Positions 28,390 through 38,708 of a stretch of 64,000 nt of DNA are shown here, piece by piece. Source of the stretch: Arctopsyche grandis. Its lineage: Eukaryota > Arthropoda > Insecta > Trichoptera > Hydropsychidae. The notes under the pieces were generated by a model that was not told where the DNA came from, made no database searches, and saw nothing but the letters and a program-made list of their open reading frames with translations. The number at the start of each line of letters is the position of its first letter. Position 1 is the first letter of the stretch. The stretch lies in the NCBI RefSeq assembly GCF_051622035.1, contig NC_135362.1, positions 5,707,501 through 5,771,500 on the forward strand. The letters run 5' to 3'. The position numbers and the translations under genes were made by a program.

Positions 28390-29368
28390 ATGGCCAAAAT
28401 GAATTTAGCATTAATAGAACAAATTCGCAGCTATCCATATTTGTACGATGTGACCGACAAAAGGTACTCGGACATGCAGATGAAAGAAGTGGCTTGGATG
28501 AAAATCGGGAAAAAGTTGAATCATCCCCGTAAGTAGATTTAAATAAACAGACTAGACAAACATTGAAATTTAATTCGCTTAGGTATATTGAGCTCCTTCA
28601 ATGCAACCTGAGCTTTTATTTCACAGTGGTGATTATATACAAGCAAGTAATTTCCAGATGTGTATGTAGGATCAACGCGTATATGCGTACACGTAGTTTT
28701 AAATAAAAATCGAAATGAAGGAGCTCTATGTATAAAATATAGATGGGCTAACTAAATGCAGTGATAGTCAAAGAAATTTTCGTTTTCTTTCAGATTCAGC
28801 ATGCAAAAAAACTTGGACCAAACTTCGAGATTCATACAGAAGATCTGTAAAAAAGAACAAACGAGAAATAATAAACGGTCAAGTGGTTAGAAAAAGATGG
28901 AAGTACGATGAAGAAATGGAGTTTTTACTACCATTCATTAAAGAAAGAGACACGTCTTCCATAGTACTTCCGCAACTAAGCGACGATGAAGATGATAACC
29001 AAGAAGACTACATAGATTTAGAAGATAATGCAAAGTTAACCGAAGATTTTGCTGAACCCCCGAACAAGAAATATAAAGAGTCTGAAACTTTAGAAGGAGA
29101 GAATGTTTCGACTTTTTTGATGAAGCACATATTAGAAAACAGAACTCATTCTTCTGAGCTTGACAATATTGAAGCATTTTTCGTAGGTATGGCTTCCACC
29201 GTGAAAATGTTCTCCCCATTAAATAAAGCCATCGCTAAAGGGAAGATATTTTCAATCGTGTCTGAAATGGAATTGGAAAATTTGGGGATCACTAAGCAGA
29301 CAAACGCTACAGCAACACTTCCATATATCGAATTGATAAAATCAGAATGCGAGGACCTTCCTAAATGA
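28390..29368 (+). CDS. MADF-BESS domain protein, two exons, 237 aa, intact
   Basis: Exon 1 is 28390-28528 and exon 2 28794-29368, joined across a 265-bp intron with CCCC|GTAAGT and TTTCAG|AT borders; the reading frame is exact (714 nt, 238 codons). The N-terminus is a MADF DNA-binding domain: ALIEQIRSYPYLYDVTDKRY, VAWMKIGKKL and, after the intron, CKKTWTKLRDSYRRSVKK with RRKWKYDEEMEFLLPFI-like end. Then an acidic linker (about 90-140), and near the C-terminus a BESS motif, DNIEAFFVGMASTVKMFSPL followed by a basic/hydrophobic helix. In insects such proteins (Adf1/Dip3-like) are sequence-specific transcription regulators in the nucleus, with BESS mediating protein contact. Start: the first in-frame ATG; a second is three codons later. 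An ATTAAA about 70 bp after the stop may serve for polyadenylation. It could also be a transposon accessory gene, but no transposon ends were seen next to it. Confidence 0.85.
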
Positions 29369-29627
29369 TCCACATCGAATTCTTCACATTCAATTTCAGA
29401 AGACTTTAATTAATGTTTATAAATATATATTAGAGATTAAATACTGTAAATTATCAAAGAAATTGTTTATCTAACCTAACCGTAAATCCTAAATGCAAGA
29501 ATTTTTGCACTGAAAATCACTCTTCTAAATCAGTCCTCTATCTAATATCAAGTCAGGAGATTGATCAGGGCTTAAGGTCTATGATTCCATCTACGTAGGT
29601 ACGCATTTTTCTTCATAAATATACATA

Positions 29628-29629
<2 letters not shown>

Positions 29630-29702
<73 letters not shown>
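29630..29702. repeat. (AT)n microsatellite
   Basis: About 65 bp of AT repeats directly downstream (minus sense) of the LINE tail at 29703. Confidence 0.95.
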
Positions 29703-29708
<6 letters not shown>

Positions 29709-30452
29709 TTATTTTATTTATTTATTTATTTAATAGTTTTGGACCATTGTGGCATTACAGGAAGAACCTAATGCGCCACAATGGCCTACATTTGAAAAAG
29801 ATATAAAAACATGATATAAAAACAAGTAAACTGTAAATAAAGGAAAAAAGCAAAAGCAGAAAACATGGTAAAATAAAATAATAAAAAAAAGTAACAAAAG
29901 GAAAATAATACATCATTCAGAGAGAAAAAAAAAAAACAAAAGTGTAAAAATTAAAAATAAAATCCATAAATCCCATTCTTTGTTTACACTGAGCAAAATT
30001 AAAATAGTATATAAAAATGTACAAAAGAGAAAGAAAAAATAAAATAAAATAAAACAAAATATGAATAAAAAATAAAATCACAGCGAGGCCCAAATGGAAG
30101 AGAGTAGATTAAGATTCCACTCATTCATCACATTCAAATTAAGAAAGTAACGATGAGCGCAGGTTACCAGATAAATATGTTAAGATAATATCTGACAATC
30201 TACGCTCCCCAAGGTGGAAAATATCACATTCAGGGACAGCAGCAACGATTTCATTGAGAAGTCGAATAGCTCTTGGAATAGGAGCCATTCGAAAAAGAAC
30301 TGTGCGAGCAGCAGGTACAACCATTAAATGATGATGTCTACCACGCACATAATTATTAGGGACATAAAGTCCCAACTGTTCCAGCAACAACGGGCATGAC
30401 GTATTACCACGCAATAGCTGGAGAACGAAACGAATTAACGAGAAGTTTATAT
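29703..30452 (-). mobile_element. 5'-truncated CR1/Jockey-like LINE 3' end with hairpin
   Basis: Minus strand codes for the LINE C-terminus: LLRGNTSCPLLLEQLGLYVP, RGRHHHLMVVPAARTVLFRM and APIPRAIRLLNEI, with stop at 30139. The 3' UTR ends in a hairpin (29744-29784): stem CCATTGTGGC / GCCACAATGG, 21-nt loop GCATTAGGTTCTTCCTGTAAT, then (AAATA)n tail. Loop and geometry equal those of the SINEs while the stem differs. The 5' break is near 30452 beside a short AT palindrome. Confidence 0.7.
30139..30414 (-). pseudogene. LINE reverse-transcriptase protein C-terminal remnant
   Basis: 91 codons of open frame without catalytic RT motifs, ending in LRSSLLS*. The pattern ARTVLF...PIPRAIRLLNEIV..DIFHL is what remains of the end of a LINE ORF2. 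Its first Met arises from a GTG or internal Met and is not a genuine start; the frame continues upstream to about 30450. Confidence 0.6.
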
Positions 30453-31015
30453 ATATATATATAAACTGAAAGTTATGGATGTATACAGAAAAAAATGTTG
30501 TCTATGGATGGGTTTGGGATTCAAATAATAGGCCAAAATTGCTTCACGCATCTACTGATCTGACACGTTAAGTCCAAACTGGATAGCTGCTCGATCAAGT
30601 GTGTCGAATCTGTCATCTAAAAGGCAAGTAGCAGAGAACAGCGTCCTTGGTCGGTAACTCTAATACCGTGTTGAAACGATATATATATTTTATGTATATG
30701 TAGAGTTCGCTAATTTGATCACTCGGACTAAAGTTATACTATATCTCCTGTTATATAGTATGAATAGATTTTTCCGACTACTGCAGTTACTTGCTGTTAC
30801 GGCTACGCCACGTTAGACATGAATGTGTCCATGTTAAATGCACCAAAGAATACTTTTCATCCTGCTGGTTACGTGCTGTGCTAGTATGAATATACCTTAA
30901 ATAGTATTTACGGAATATTTCAGTTAAGGGGGTGCAGATACACAGAATCGTACCTTTTTTTTTTTAGATATTTTTGCACATGTATAAAAAACGCTGGCTA
31001 ACTGCCGTCACGATC
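30453..31015. other. No gene seen; possible further LINE remnant
   Basis: Minus strand near 30560-30660 reads YRPRTLFSATCLLDDRFDTL in one frame, which may be more LINE-derived coding, but the relation to the piece below 30452 is unclear. Otherwise AT-rich. Confidence 0.3.
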
Positions 31016-31230
31016 TTCCCAAAACTCACCCCTGGAGTGTCTTTGTTGATATTTTATCATTGTATTGACATAGGTTTGACAGTGATGGATATCGATGATT
31101 CTCATATTTGTAGAAATGTAGGATGAACTTGTCGAAATAATAAGATCGTACGAATTAATAAGCACCTGAAGAAACGCCCATCCCAGCTGGAAACCACGAA
31201 CACGAGCATGCCGTGCGATCCAGTGTACAT
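31016..31230 (-). repeat. Unrecognised coding-like repeat, third copy
   Basis: Minus-strand frame IARHARVRGFQ...LINSYDLIISTSSSYISTNM parallels the copies at 40575-40735 and 45480-45690 (NSYDLIISTSFYYIFSNMGF). Amino-acid similarity is retained beyond DNA similarity. I do not know the family. Confidence 0.5.
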
Positions 31231-32369
31231 AACGAGGTACATGGGGTTCGATCTTGACCTTTGTTATTAAGCAACGTGCATACGACACAACAACGAACTA
31301 TCATCGATTGTAATATGTAGATAGATTCGATTATAATATGTCGTACGAGCCTATACATTTTTGGACCCCGAATAATGGTTTTTTTGAAATATAATATGGT
31401 AAATTTAGACACGCATTTTGCTAATTGATGTTGACCGTATCTATCAGCAGTACGGAAGCCGATTCGCAAAATATGTGTGTATGTCGTCATTTTTTGTTTA
31501 TCAGGCCCATTAAAAACGAATCAAAATATATTTTCGATATATTACAATTGTTTTTGATATACATTTTATAAAATATTGTGTTGGAGAGGTCACAAAAAGT
31601 CGGTGTATTGACACTTGGTCACGCGAAAGCCGGGTTCAACTTCCGTTCTTTGTGTGTCAGTCATTAGCAGCACCGCAAAAGCATCGCTACAACACAGATG
31701 ATAAAGCACGTATACTATCCCATGATTTATATGATAAAGATATGTTACATTGTAGACTTTTAAACGCGAAAATCTTGGATATTTCAAATAATATGTATGC
31801 AGATGTTTTTGCATACAATAAAATCATTCGATTACAAAGAATTAAATATTTTCCTCCCCTCGCCTTTATTATTTTTGGGCCTGAGTTCAAGGTAGTGAAT
31901 AAATCTACAGATTTTTTTGTATTGCGTAAATTTTTGTGCTTTTATATAAGTCGCAGAGAAACTATAAACTTTCGTGATCGCAAGGCCTCACTAATCGACG
32001 ATTAGATTTGCGTTAACGTTTTAGCCAAAACGTGGAAGGGCGTGTATTTTTAGGTCTAAATTGTAAGCGACTTAACTAATTTTGGTAGAATGTAAGGTAA
32101 GAGGGTCATGTTTGAGAAAACATATATTCATGACTAATTATAAAAAGCACATTGAAGATCTTTTCAGCTTGAGACTGTCTGACGGAGCGAAATCAAGCTT
32201 GACCGGATGGTTAGACTAAATCCATTCAGATCGGGCTAAGCCCATTTAGTGATGGAAAGTTGATTAGATTTATTAGGAGAAAAATTGACCTGGCCGGATC
32301 TCTCTCAACCAGATCAGGTGCCAGGTTAGCTTACCGATCTGAATTGATTAGTAAACCTAGGGCAAACGG
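31231..32369. other. No supported gene
   Basis: A 117-codon plus frame (31652-32005) has no recognisable domain and overlaps antisense frames. I leave it unannotated. Confidence 0.4.
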
Positions 32370-32792
32370 ACATTAAATTATATTCCTTAAAAAATACGAA
32401 ACAAGGCATTTTAAAATGAATTTATATTGTCTTGTTGTATACATGTGGATTGTTACAAGCTACAAGTTACAACTTAAAACACACCCGAACTTTAATTCGG
32501 GGAAATAGCGGAATTGCAGGTATAGCTTCGGTCTGCATAGAGTTACGTGTCTTTTATGTTCTATTATTTTTGCGACTGCCAGATGTATTGCTTCAAGGAT
32601 GTTGAATATTGGTTGGTCATCGGAAGACCAATGTCCTATATGTGGGATTGGGGGTAAAAACACAATATTTTCATGAATGAACAGAATGCATTGATAACGG
32701 GGACGCTGGATCCGAGAGGTATTTGAAAGGAACCAAGTAGTGACATTTAATTTTTTATTTGACCAAATATCAAATTTTACTCTACGGAGCAA
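32370..32792. repeat. Dispersed repeat, copy 2 (uninterrupted)
   Basis: Matches the split copy at 24516-25420 and supplies the empty sites for both insertions there. The 110-codon minus frame (32460-32792) includes FIHENIVFLPPIPHIGH, shared with copy 1. Possibly the end of a retrotransposon protein; not identified. Confidence 0.55.
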
Positions 32793-32919
32793 ACAAAAAC
32801 AGTCACGAAAAGGGGCAAGCGGACACTATATTGTATCGGAGTATTTAATCGATTTTGTTCTATTAATTATACGTAACCAACCAAGGACCTATCAGCGATG
32901 CTCCTGAGACGAAGAGGCG

Positions 32920-33033
32920 ATGGCTGAAGCAGTCCAGTTGGTAAATAGTGATAAAATGACTTTACAGAAGGCAGCCACTTCGTTCAACACGCCGAGAAAT
33001 ACACTAAGCAGAAAATTAGTCTCTGTAAATTAA
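32920..33033 (+). pseudogene. psq/pogo-type helix-turn-helix remnant, 37 codons
   Basis: The short frame MAEAVQLVNSDKMTLQKAAT then SFNTPRNTLSRKL has the spacing of the psq HTH domain at the N-terminus of pogo/Tigger transposases and CENP-B-like proteins. An in-frame stop follows at once, or a splice donor (TCT|GTAAAT). No DDE domain follows, so it is either a lone exon or a transposase relic. Confidence 0.55.
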
Positions 33034-33805
33034 GTATATCCCTAAATTTGGAGATCATACCACCAACGGCAAAAATAATGAAGATACTTACATATTACCC
33101 TTGGTAACACAACTCATTTTACCAATTCTACTAATTTCATCAATACTAAGCACCTCTGGAGTTACTAGAAAAGAGCGAAAAGAGACAGAATCCAGGATAT
33201 TGACGACGATCAGTTTTATTGTAGACAAAAAAAAACCAAAATAAGGCTACGGGAAGAAAAGGTAAATAAAAATAGAATAAATTCACAAGCCACAATTCAA
33301 AATTAGGGATCCTGTCACCAATCCCACATTGAAGGTGAAGAGTGGGTTCAATTTATCGCGTGTTCCATTTGATATTATGAGAAATGTGATAAAATGGTGA
33401 TGACCCACATTTCAAATGTTTTTGATGCACTTGAAATGTAGTGTAGTGACTTTTCGGTTTTTTTTAACTGTTTTACTCATTTATTTTAAGATTTATTTGA
33501 ATAAAAATCGTTGAAAATTATTCTGAATGCCTATTATTAAGTTTTAAGTACTCACACCCTTATTTATAACCCATATATGTACATATGTATATGAAGCTAA
33601 TCAAAAAAGGAGGTTTGTAAAAATAGCATAAGCCTATCCGTTTACCCCAGGGTTATTTTACATGATATTGAAAACGGTTCATAAAAGCAAAGAAATGGAG
33701 TACAGTTTGCATAAGCTTTATATTTTCCAGTCAAAAACATTGTTCTCAAAAAAAAAAAATCTCGCTCATCTTCGGTTTTGCACTTTGAATTCGAATTCGA
33801 GATGT
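33034..33805. other. No gene seen
   Basis: AT-rich; likely holds the 3' flank of the minus-strand gene that ends at 33806. No AATAAA close to the stop. Confidence 0.45.
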
Positions 33806-34731
33806 TCAACTTTTCGAACACGATTTCAATTTGTACTTCGTAATGATGTTTTGTATTTCGTTCATAGCTGAAATTGAATACTCCTCTGGCATTTTTTTCA
33901 GAGCTGCTGATATGTATTTTCCAAATAGGTCACGCTCTTCGCAGTCATCAGTTTCGTAAACTTCGACATACTTCTCTGACGCTTCGATAGTATTATTGTC
34001 TTCTTGTATATCTATTTCGTTTATATTGGGTTTCATCTCGAAACTATTTGTTGTCTCTTCTTCTTCGTTTGGATTCTGATTGCTACTTAAAGAATAAGAT
34101 TCCAAGTATAGGCGGGCAAAAGGGGATTCTCCCGAAGTTTGTATTTCGTCGGTTATGCATTCATCAAACGAATAACCTGAAAACTATCAACAAAAACATT
34201 AAATTGACCAATTACTAGGATATGTATTGACTATAATACGACAGACTGTAAATATTAGTTGTAGCAAACCTTTGGATCCTGAACTGCTTTAGTCCGAATT
34301 CGCTTTTCAAACTTGGCCAACCATCCCTTGCTTGCTGTAAATGGACCTTTAGGCCCTTCATCCTCTTTGGCATACATTTCGTACAACTCTAATGCTTTCT
34401 GTCTAATCACTGTACCAGGAATTTTTTCATCGGTTTGATTTTGTTCTTCCATCCAGACATCCAAAGCCTTTTCTGTTTTCTCTAATAGAGGATTTCGAAC
34501 CCTTTTGATTACTTTAGCCGTAACGTCTGACGAATGTTTGATTGAGTTTAATATTTTATCTCCATTTTTCTGGATGCAACGAATCGTGCTATCTGGAACA
34601 CAATATTCGCGAGCCAAAACAGCAGGTCTTTCGCCGGCATTCATTCTTTTCACAATATCCGATTTGATTCCCAACGGCATGCAAACTCTTTTTCTCTTGG
34701 AGAATGCATGACAGGATGAGTCGGTGGACAT
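33806..34731 (-). CDS. CENP-B/Tigger-type DNA-binding protein with BESS-like tail, two exons, 279 aa
   Basis: Exon 1 is 34731-34270 and exon 2 34183-33806, separated by an 86-bp intron (CAAAG|GTTTGC ... TTGATAG|TTTTC) that keeps frame exactly. Exon 1 has a CENP-B N-terminal HTH (KRKRVCMPLGIKSDIVKRMN, AREYCVPDSTIRCIQKN) and a Tc5/CENP-B second HTH (TEKALDVWMEEQNQTDEKIP, FTASKGWLAKFEKR). Exon 2 is acidic and ends with RDLFGKYISAALKKMPEEYS followed by AMNEIQNIITKYK, the BESS-like helix seen at the end of many insect MADF and zinc-finger proteins. The DDE nuclease of Tigger elements is absent, so the product should bind DNA but not transpose; a domesticated regulator is my inference. Start: ATG of MSTD at 34731; an earlier in-frame ATG (34785) lies right at a possible acceptor (TTTACAG|TATG), so an upstream exon is possible. 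Convergent with the MADF-BESS gene. Confidence 0.72.
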
Positions 34732-34799
34732 TTTACTAGCAGAATTATCTTTGGCGTGCGTCAAAATATCCAATAACCAGGGCATACTGTAAATATAGC

Positions 34800-35078
34800 A
34801 ATAAAATGAATGAGAACCATAACATTCCAAAAACTTTTGAATTTGCACATACATATAAAATTTCAAGAGTAGATACTATGATTTTAATCAAACAAATTTT
34901 AACTTTGGAACTACCATAAGTTGGAAAAGCTGTGATCAAAATTCAGTATCAACGAAGACAGCAGAATTTAATTAGAAAATTCAGAATAACGTCGAAATTT
35001 GATTGGAATGTACAATTTTAAGGACATTTAAGTCAGTTATGTCATCTAGGACATTACATAATAATATTGTAAACGGTT
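34800..35078. other. 5' flank of the CENP-B/BESS gene
   Basis: No feature beyond AT-rich DNA; expected promoter region of the minus-strand gene. No TATA box in a convincing position. Confidence 0.3.
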
Positions 35079-35080
35079 TA

Positions 35081-35294
35081 CATCCCAAATGTGAATCGTT
35101 ACCGGGATAACCGCCGCTACGAAAATCGCTCTCGCGGTTTCCTGTCGCAACGACAATTCGTCGCACAGGAAAATTTCCGTACAGAAAACATTACCCAGAT
35201 ATTGCTCAAACCTGCCCAAATCTTATAAACAAAAGCATTTGCTGAGCGATTTTCATAGCGGCGGTTGTCCTGGTAGCGATTTACATTTGGGATG
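35081..35294. mobile_element. Mariner-like MITE, copy 1 (214 bp)
   Basis: Ends are CATCCCAAATGTGAATCG and its reverse (CGATTTACATTTGGGATG), and inverted pairing continues through GATAACCGCCGCTACGAAAA. TA lies on both sides (35079-35080, 35295-35296), the Tc1/mariner target. A second copy is at 49967-50319. Confidence 0.7.
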
Positions 35295-35296
35295 TA

Positions 35297-35939
35297 ATCA
35301 CTAGAGATAGGTGCGACCCAGTGCTATTTGGTCAAAAAATGGGTTCATAATTGTTTACATCTTAAAACTGTATGTTCTATTTTTGCGACTAAGTGATCGC
35401 GCGACAAAAAATCGCAAGTGCATATGGGGGCCTCAAAGCTAAATTCGATATAATTTGCCTCATGAAATCTACCCACATATGTATTTATTCCTTTTGTCCA
35501 CGCAATTTTATAAAATTGAATCATCGTAAATAACAGTACCTACTAAATTTTATAAATTTGGGTTTTGTAAAAAGTATGTACATGTATTCATTAAGTCGCG
35601 TAATTAAAAAAAAGTGGGTTGGTTTTATTAGGTAAAGTTCGTTTAGCTTCAACTTCTTTTAAAAATACTTATGTGGGTTGGTTCTCATATGCAAAACTAC
35701 ATCTAAATGGAAACAATTGGGTAACAGAACAGAAGTTGTCTTTTAAGCTGCTTTAAGTATGGAGAGATTTGTCAGCAGACACGTCTCTCGTAGCGGATCT
35801 GATACATGCAGACCTCTCGTTAAGTATCGCATCTAGAAACCTTACAAGAGACAAGTCACTCAACTTGAAAATCTATATTGATTATATTGATAAAAAAATA
35901 TAAATGTAAAACCCAAAGTTTGGCTCTATTTACAAAGAT
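35297..35939. other. No gene seen
   Basis: AT-rich DNA without supported features. Confidence 0.5.
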
Positions 35940-36755
35940 AGAGTGCAAAAAAAAAAGGTTCGGCGAACCTTTGAACAATGGACGGCGGGCTCAGGGTCCG
36001 GCCACTAGTAATAACTAGTCACCGGAGCCTGAGGGGGCCGTGTATTGTTCAAAGGTTGTAAATGCATTGTTAAAGGTTTGCCGAACAATGGATAGCACTG
36101 TGACTATCCTACCTCTAGTTATAACTAAAACCCGGAACCAGAGCTCGCCGTTCATTGTTCAGATGTTGTAAATGCATTGTTAAAGGTTTGCCGAACCTTT
36201 TTTACAAAGCATTTACAACAATTGAACAATTAGCGGCGCACTTTGGTTCCGTACTCTAGTTATAACTAAAGGCCGGAAAACCAAGTGGCTGTCTTGGAAA
36301 AAAACGGACCCAGAGGGTGCTGTGTATTGTTCATTGCATTGTTAAAGGTTCGCCGAACGTTTTTTTTTTGGACTCTAGCTTTGTAAATAAAACTAAACCG
36401 CCCCGATTCCTAGAAAAAGCACTGACTATCCGGTGTCTAGTTATAACTAATCTTCGGTGGACGAATGCGCCGAAACGGGATCCTTTTTTGTAAATTCCTA
36501 TTATTAACCTTTTTTTGTGATCTCTTGAGAGCAAAAAGGTTAATAGAAATTGGCAAAAAGATCCCATTTTTTTTATGTGCTGGCGCATCCACGCGCCGCG
36601 CTTTAGTTATAACTAGAGGTAGGACCGGAAGCGCGCCATCTATTGTTCCATTATTGTAAATTCTTTGTAAAAAAGGTTCGGCAAACCTTTAACAATGCAT
36701 TTACAACATGTGAACAATGAACAGCGCGCTCTGGGTCCGCTCTTTAGTTATAACA
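35940..36755. repeat. Largest array of palindromic MITE modules (0.8 kb)
   Basis: At least six modules are separated by TAGTTATAAC or ATAACTAG (36006, 36117, 36251, 36438, 36605, 36746). Motifs TTGTAAATGCATTGTTAAAGG, GGTTCGGCAAACCTTT, GGACCCAGAG and AACAATGAACAGCGCGCTC recur in both orientations. A further hairpin AAAAAGGTTAATAGAAATTG / TAAATTCCTATTATTAACC lies at 36480-36575. The end module 36605-36755 repeats 9036-9185 almost base for base. Confidence 0.8.
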
Positions 36756-36764
36756 AACAAGTGA

Positions 36765-36995
36765 TGCTACCCGGCCTCGCTCGGGAAATGGAAATGCAGT
36801 CTAGTAGTGGGAATACCGTCGAATCAGGAAAAAATCTTCATTTGTTTTTTTATTAAATTTATTTGAATCTAAAAAAATTATATCATTTAACGACCGACCA
36901 ATCACAAACATATTTATTTATTTATTTATACAGGTAAAAACCCATTTACGCAAATTACATAATAAAAACATATAACGAAATCTTATAATATAAAA
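36765..36995 (-). mobile_element. Helitron-like family 1 relative, partial
   Basis: CTACCCGGCCTCGCTCGGGA, CAGTCTAGTAGTGGGAATAC and AAATTTATTTGAATC match 53300-53470. Interrupted to the right by the complete element at 36996. Confidence 0.5.
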
Positions 36996-37151
36996 TCTAA
37001 TATATAATTTCGAAAGAGACTTTGTATGTTTGTATGTATGTATGTATTATGTAACATTCATTGGGAACTTTGTAAACAAGTCAAAGTATCCATGACGACA
37101 TGGGGACGGGGGACGGGCCTTCGCGCCCAGGGTGCAGGCGCCGGATTCTAG
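36996..37151 (+). mobile_element. Complete 156-bp Helitron-like element
   Basis: Starts A|TCTAATATATAATTTCGAAA (36996) and ends GCGCCGGATTCTAG|T (37151), so both termini and the A/T insertion dinucleotide are present. It is immediately followed by another 5' terminus (TATACATATAATTTCGAAAG). It codes for nothing. Confidence 0.75.
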
Positions 37152-37230
37152 TATACATATAATTTCGAAAGAGACTTAGTATATATGTTTGTTTGTTCGT
37201 GACAGTCAATTAAATTAAAAAAAAATTATA
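37152..37230 (+). mobile_element. Second Helitron-like 5' terminus in tandem
   Basis: ATAATTTCGAAAGAGACTTA directly after the CTAG of the previous copy marks a head-to-tail joined element; its 3' end is not visible. Confidence 0.55.
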
Positions 37231-37486
37231 TAAAATAAAGCTATTCAAATAAATTTAATAAAATGTTTACTATCAGATTATTTAACAATGAAAGAAAAAA
37301 AGTTTTTTCCAAAGGTTTTTTAAACCGGGTAGAACAGTGATGTGCGGTTGCTCTTGTGCGATATTCATGAACAACCGTCTTGTTCTCCGACGAAAGGGTA
37401 TCTTAGACTGTATTCGTTGGGGGGGGGTGGCCTCATGTTGAGGGCTTTATATTACAAATTCCGAGTGAATCTGGGTAAGACCACTA
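37231..37486. other. No gene seen
   Basis: AT-rich with a G run near 37419; nothing supported. Confidence 0.45.
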
Positions 37487-37632
37487 ATTAACAATAAAAG
37501 AAAAAATAAAATCAGAAAAGATAGTAAAAAACCCATTTAAGTAAATTACATAATAAAAACATATAATAAAATCTTATAATATAAAATTAACAATAAAAGA
37601 AAAAAGAAAATCAGAAAAGATAGTAAAAATTA
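37487..37632. repeat. Partial tandem duplication, period about 98 bp
   Basis: TTAACAATAAAAGAAAAAA...CAGAAAAGATAGTAAAAA occurs at 37487 and 37586. The intervening CCCATTTAAGTAAATTACAT also matches 36949-36985, across the Helitron pair. Confidence 0.75.
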
Positions 37633-37749
37633 AGGAAACAATATTCTGAATGGATCCTATAAACCGACCGATGTCAATGTCCGTCTGATAAGCTAAATGG
37701 TTAAAAAGTCCTATGGCTGTGCATATACTTTCTCTTTAACTATTTAACC

Positions 37750-37857
37750 AATCTTTAGGTCTTTAACTAATCCAGCCAATCAGAATCGACTTTGACGACA
37801 GCCAATCAGAAACAAATTATAACCGTTTCGGTTTTATATATAGGTATAAGATATAAC
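37750..37857 (+). promoter_or_regulatory. Repeat-borne CCAAT/TATA promoter-like sequence, copy 1
   Basis: AGCCAATCAGAATCGACTTT and AGCCAATCAGAAACAAA are followed by GTTTCGGTTTTATATATAG. The same order, with three CCAAT units, occurs at 53518-53625. Confidence 0.45.
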
Positions 37858-37871
37858 ACATCACGCGAAAA

Positions 37872-38432
37872 TCCATATTCTTTAGTGTTAGAAAGCATAA
37901 GCCAAGTTCAGATCTGAAAATCCCCTCTGGAGAAAGTCTGAAATGGCAGTCAGTAATAAAATATTTAGGAGTAACGTTTGATAAAAGAATGAGATGGGCA
38001 CCTCACATTGAGGCAGCGAAATGCAAGGCGATGCGGGGTATATCCTCAATATATCCAATATTTAATCGCCATAGTTCTTTATCAACGCTAAATAAAATAA
38101 AATTATATCGCGCGCTCATATTACCATTATTAACCTATGCTTCACCTGTATGGAATAACGCCTCGAATACTAACCTTTCCAAGCTCCAAGTAATACAAAA
38201 TAAATCCCTAAAAATAATTTATAATACACCCATATATACTAACCTCAAAAAACTGCATGCCATATATAATATTCCGTTTGTTACAGACATTACTAACAAA
38301 CTAACCAGTAGATTCTATGACAGAATCACTAATAATCATACTAACACACTTGTGAAGAGTCTCGGTGATTACAACAAAATGTCTATACCCTTCAGGTATA
38401 AACACAGATTACCTAAACACAATCTGCTTTAG
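37872..38432 (+). pseudogene. Jockey-like reverse transcriptase, C-terminal 186 codons
   Basis: The open frame runs from the insertion boundary to a stop at 38432 without interruption: SLKWQSVIKYLGVTFDKRMR, then HSSLSTLNKIKLYRALILPL, LLTYASPVWNNAS and KLQVIQNKSLKIIYN. These are the post-palm and thumb motifs of Jockey-clade RTs. The catalytic FADD and everything upstream are lost by 5' truncation, so it is not functional. The downstream Met at 37989 is not a true start. Confidence 0.88.
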
Positions 38433-38694
38433 GTCATCGACTTTAGAGAGTCTTTAATTAATATTATGTATTAGATGTATTATGAACATTTATAAGGATT
38501 GCAAATAGGTTTTTGAGCTCTTTTTCCTATTATGCTTTAGATTAACATTAGAATAATATAATACTGTGATTAATAACCAAATTAAATTAAATTGTAAAAT
38601 AGAAAATGATCAGTAGATCAGTAGCTATTAAAATAGATATAAGATGTATTGTGAACATAATTTCGTAATAATAAAAAGCATTTAAAAATCAAAA
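37872..38694 (+). mobile_element. 5'-truncated Jockey-like LINE with 14-bp target duplications
   Basis: The insert is bracketed by perfect copies of ACATCACGCGAAAA at 37858-37871 and 38695-38708. It carries the end of an RT ORF, a 262-bp 3' UTR with an AATAAA-like signal near 38667 and a short A-rich tail. Typical target-primed insertion product. Confidence 0.9.
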
Positions 38695-38708
38695 ACATCA
38701 CGCGAAAA

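Noticed and set aside
31652-32005. 117-codon plus ORF
   Set aside because: No recognisable motif, antisense overlap, AT-driven composition; left unannotated.
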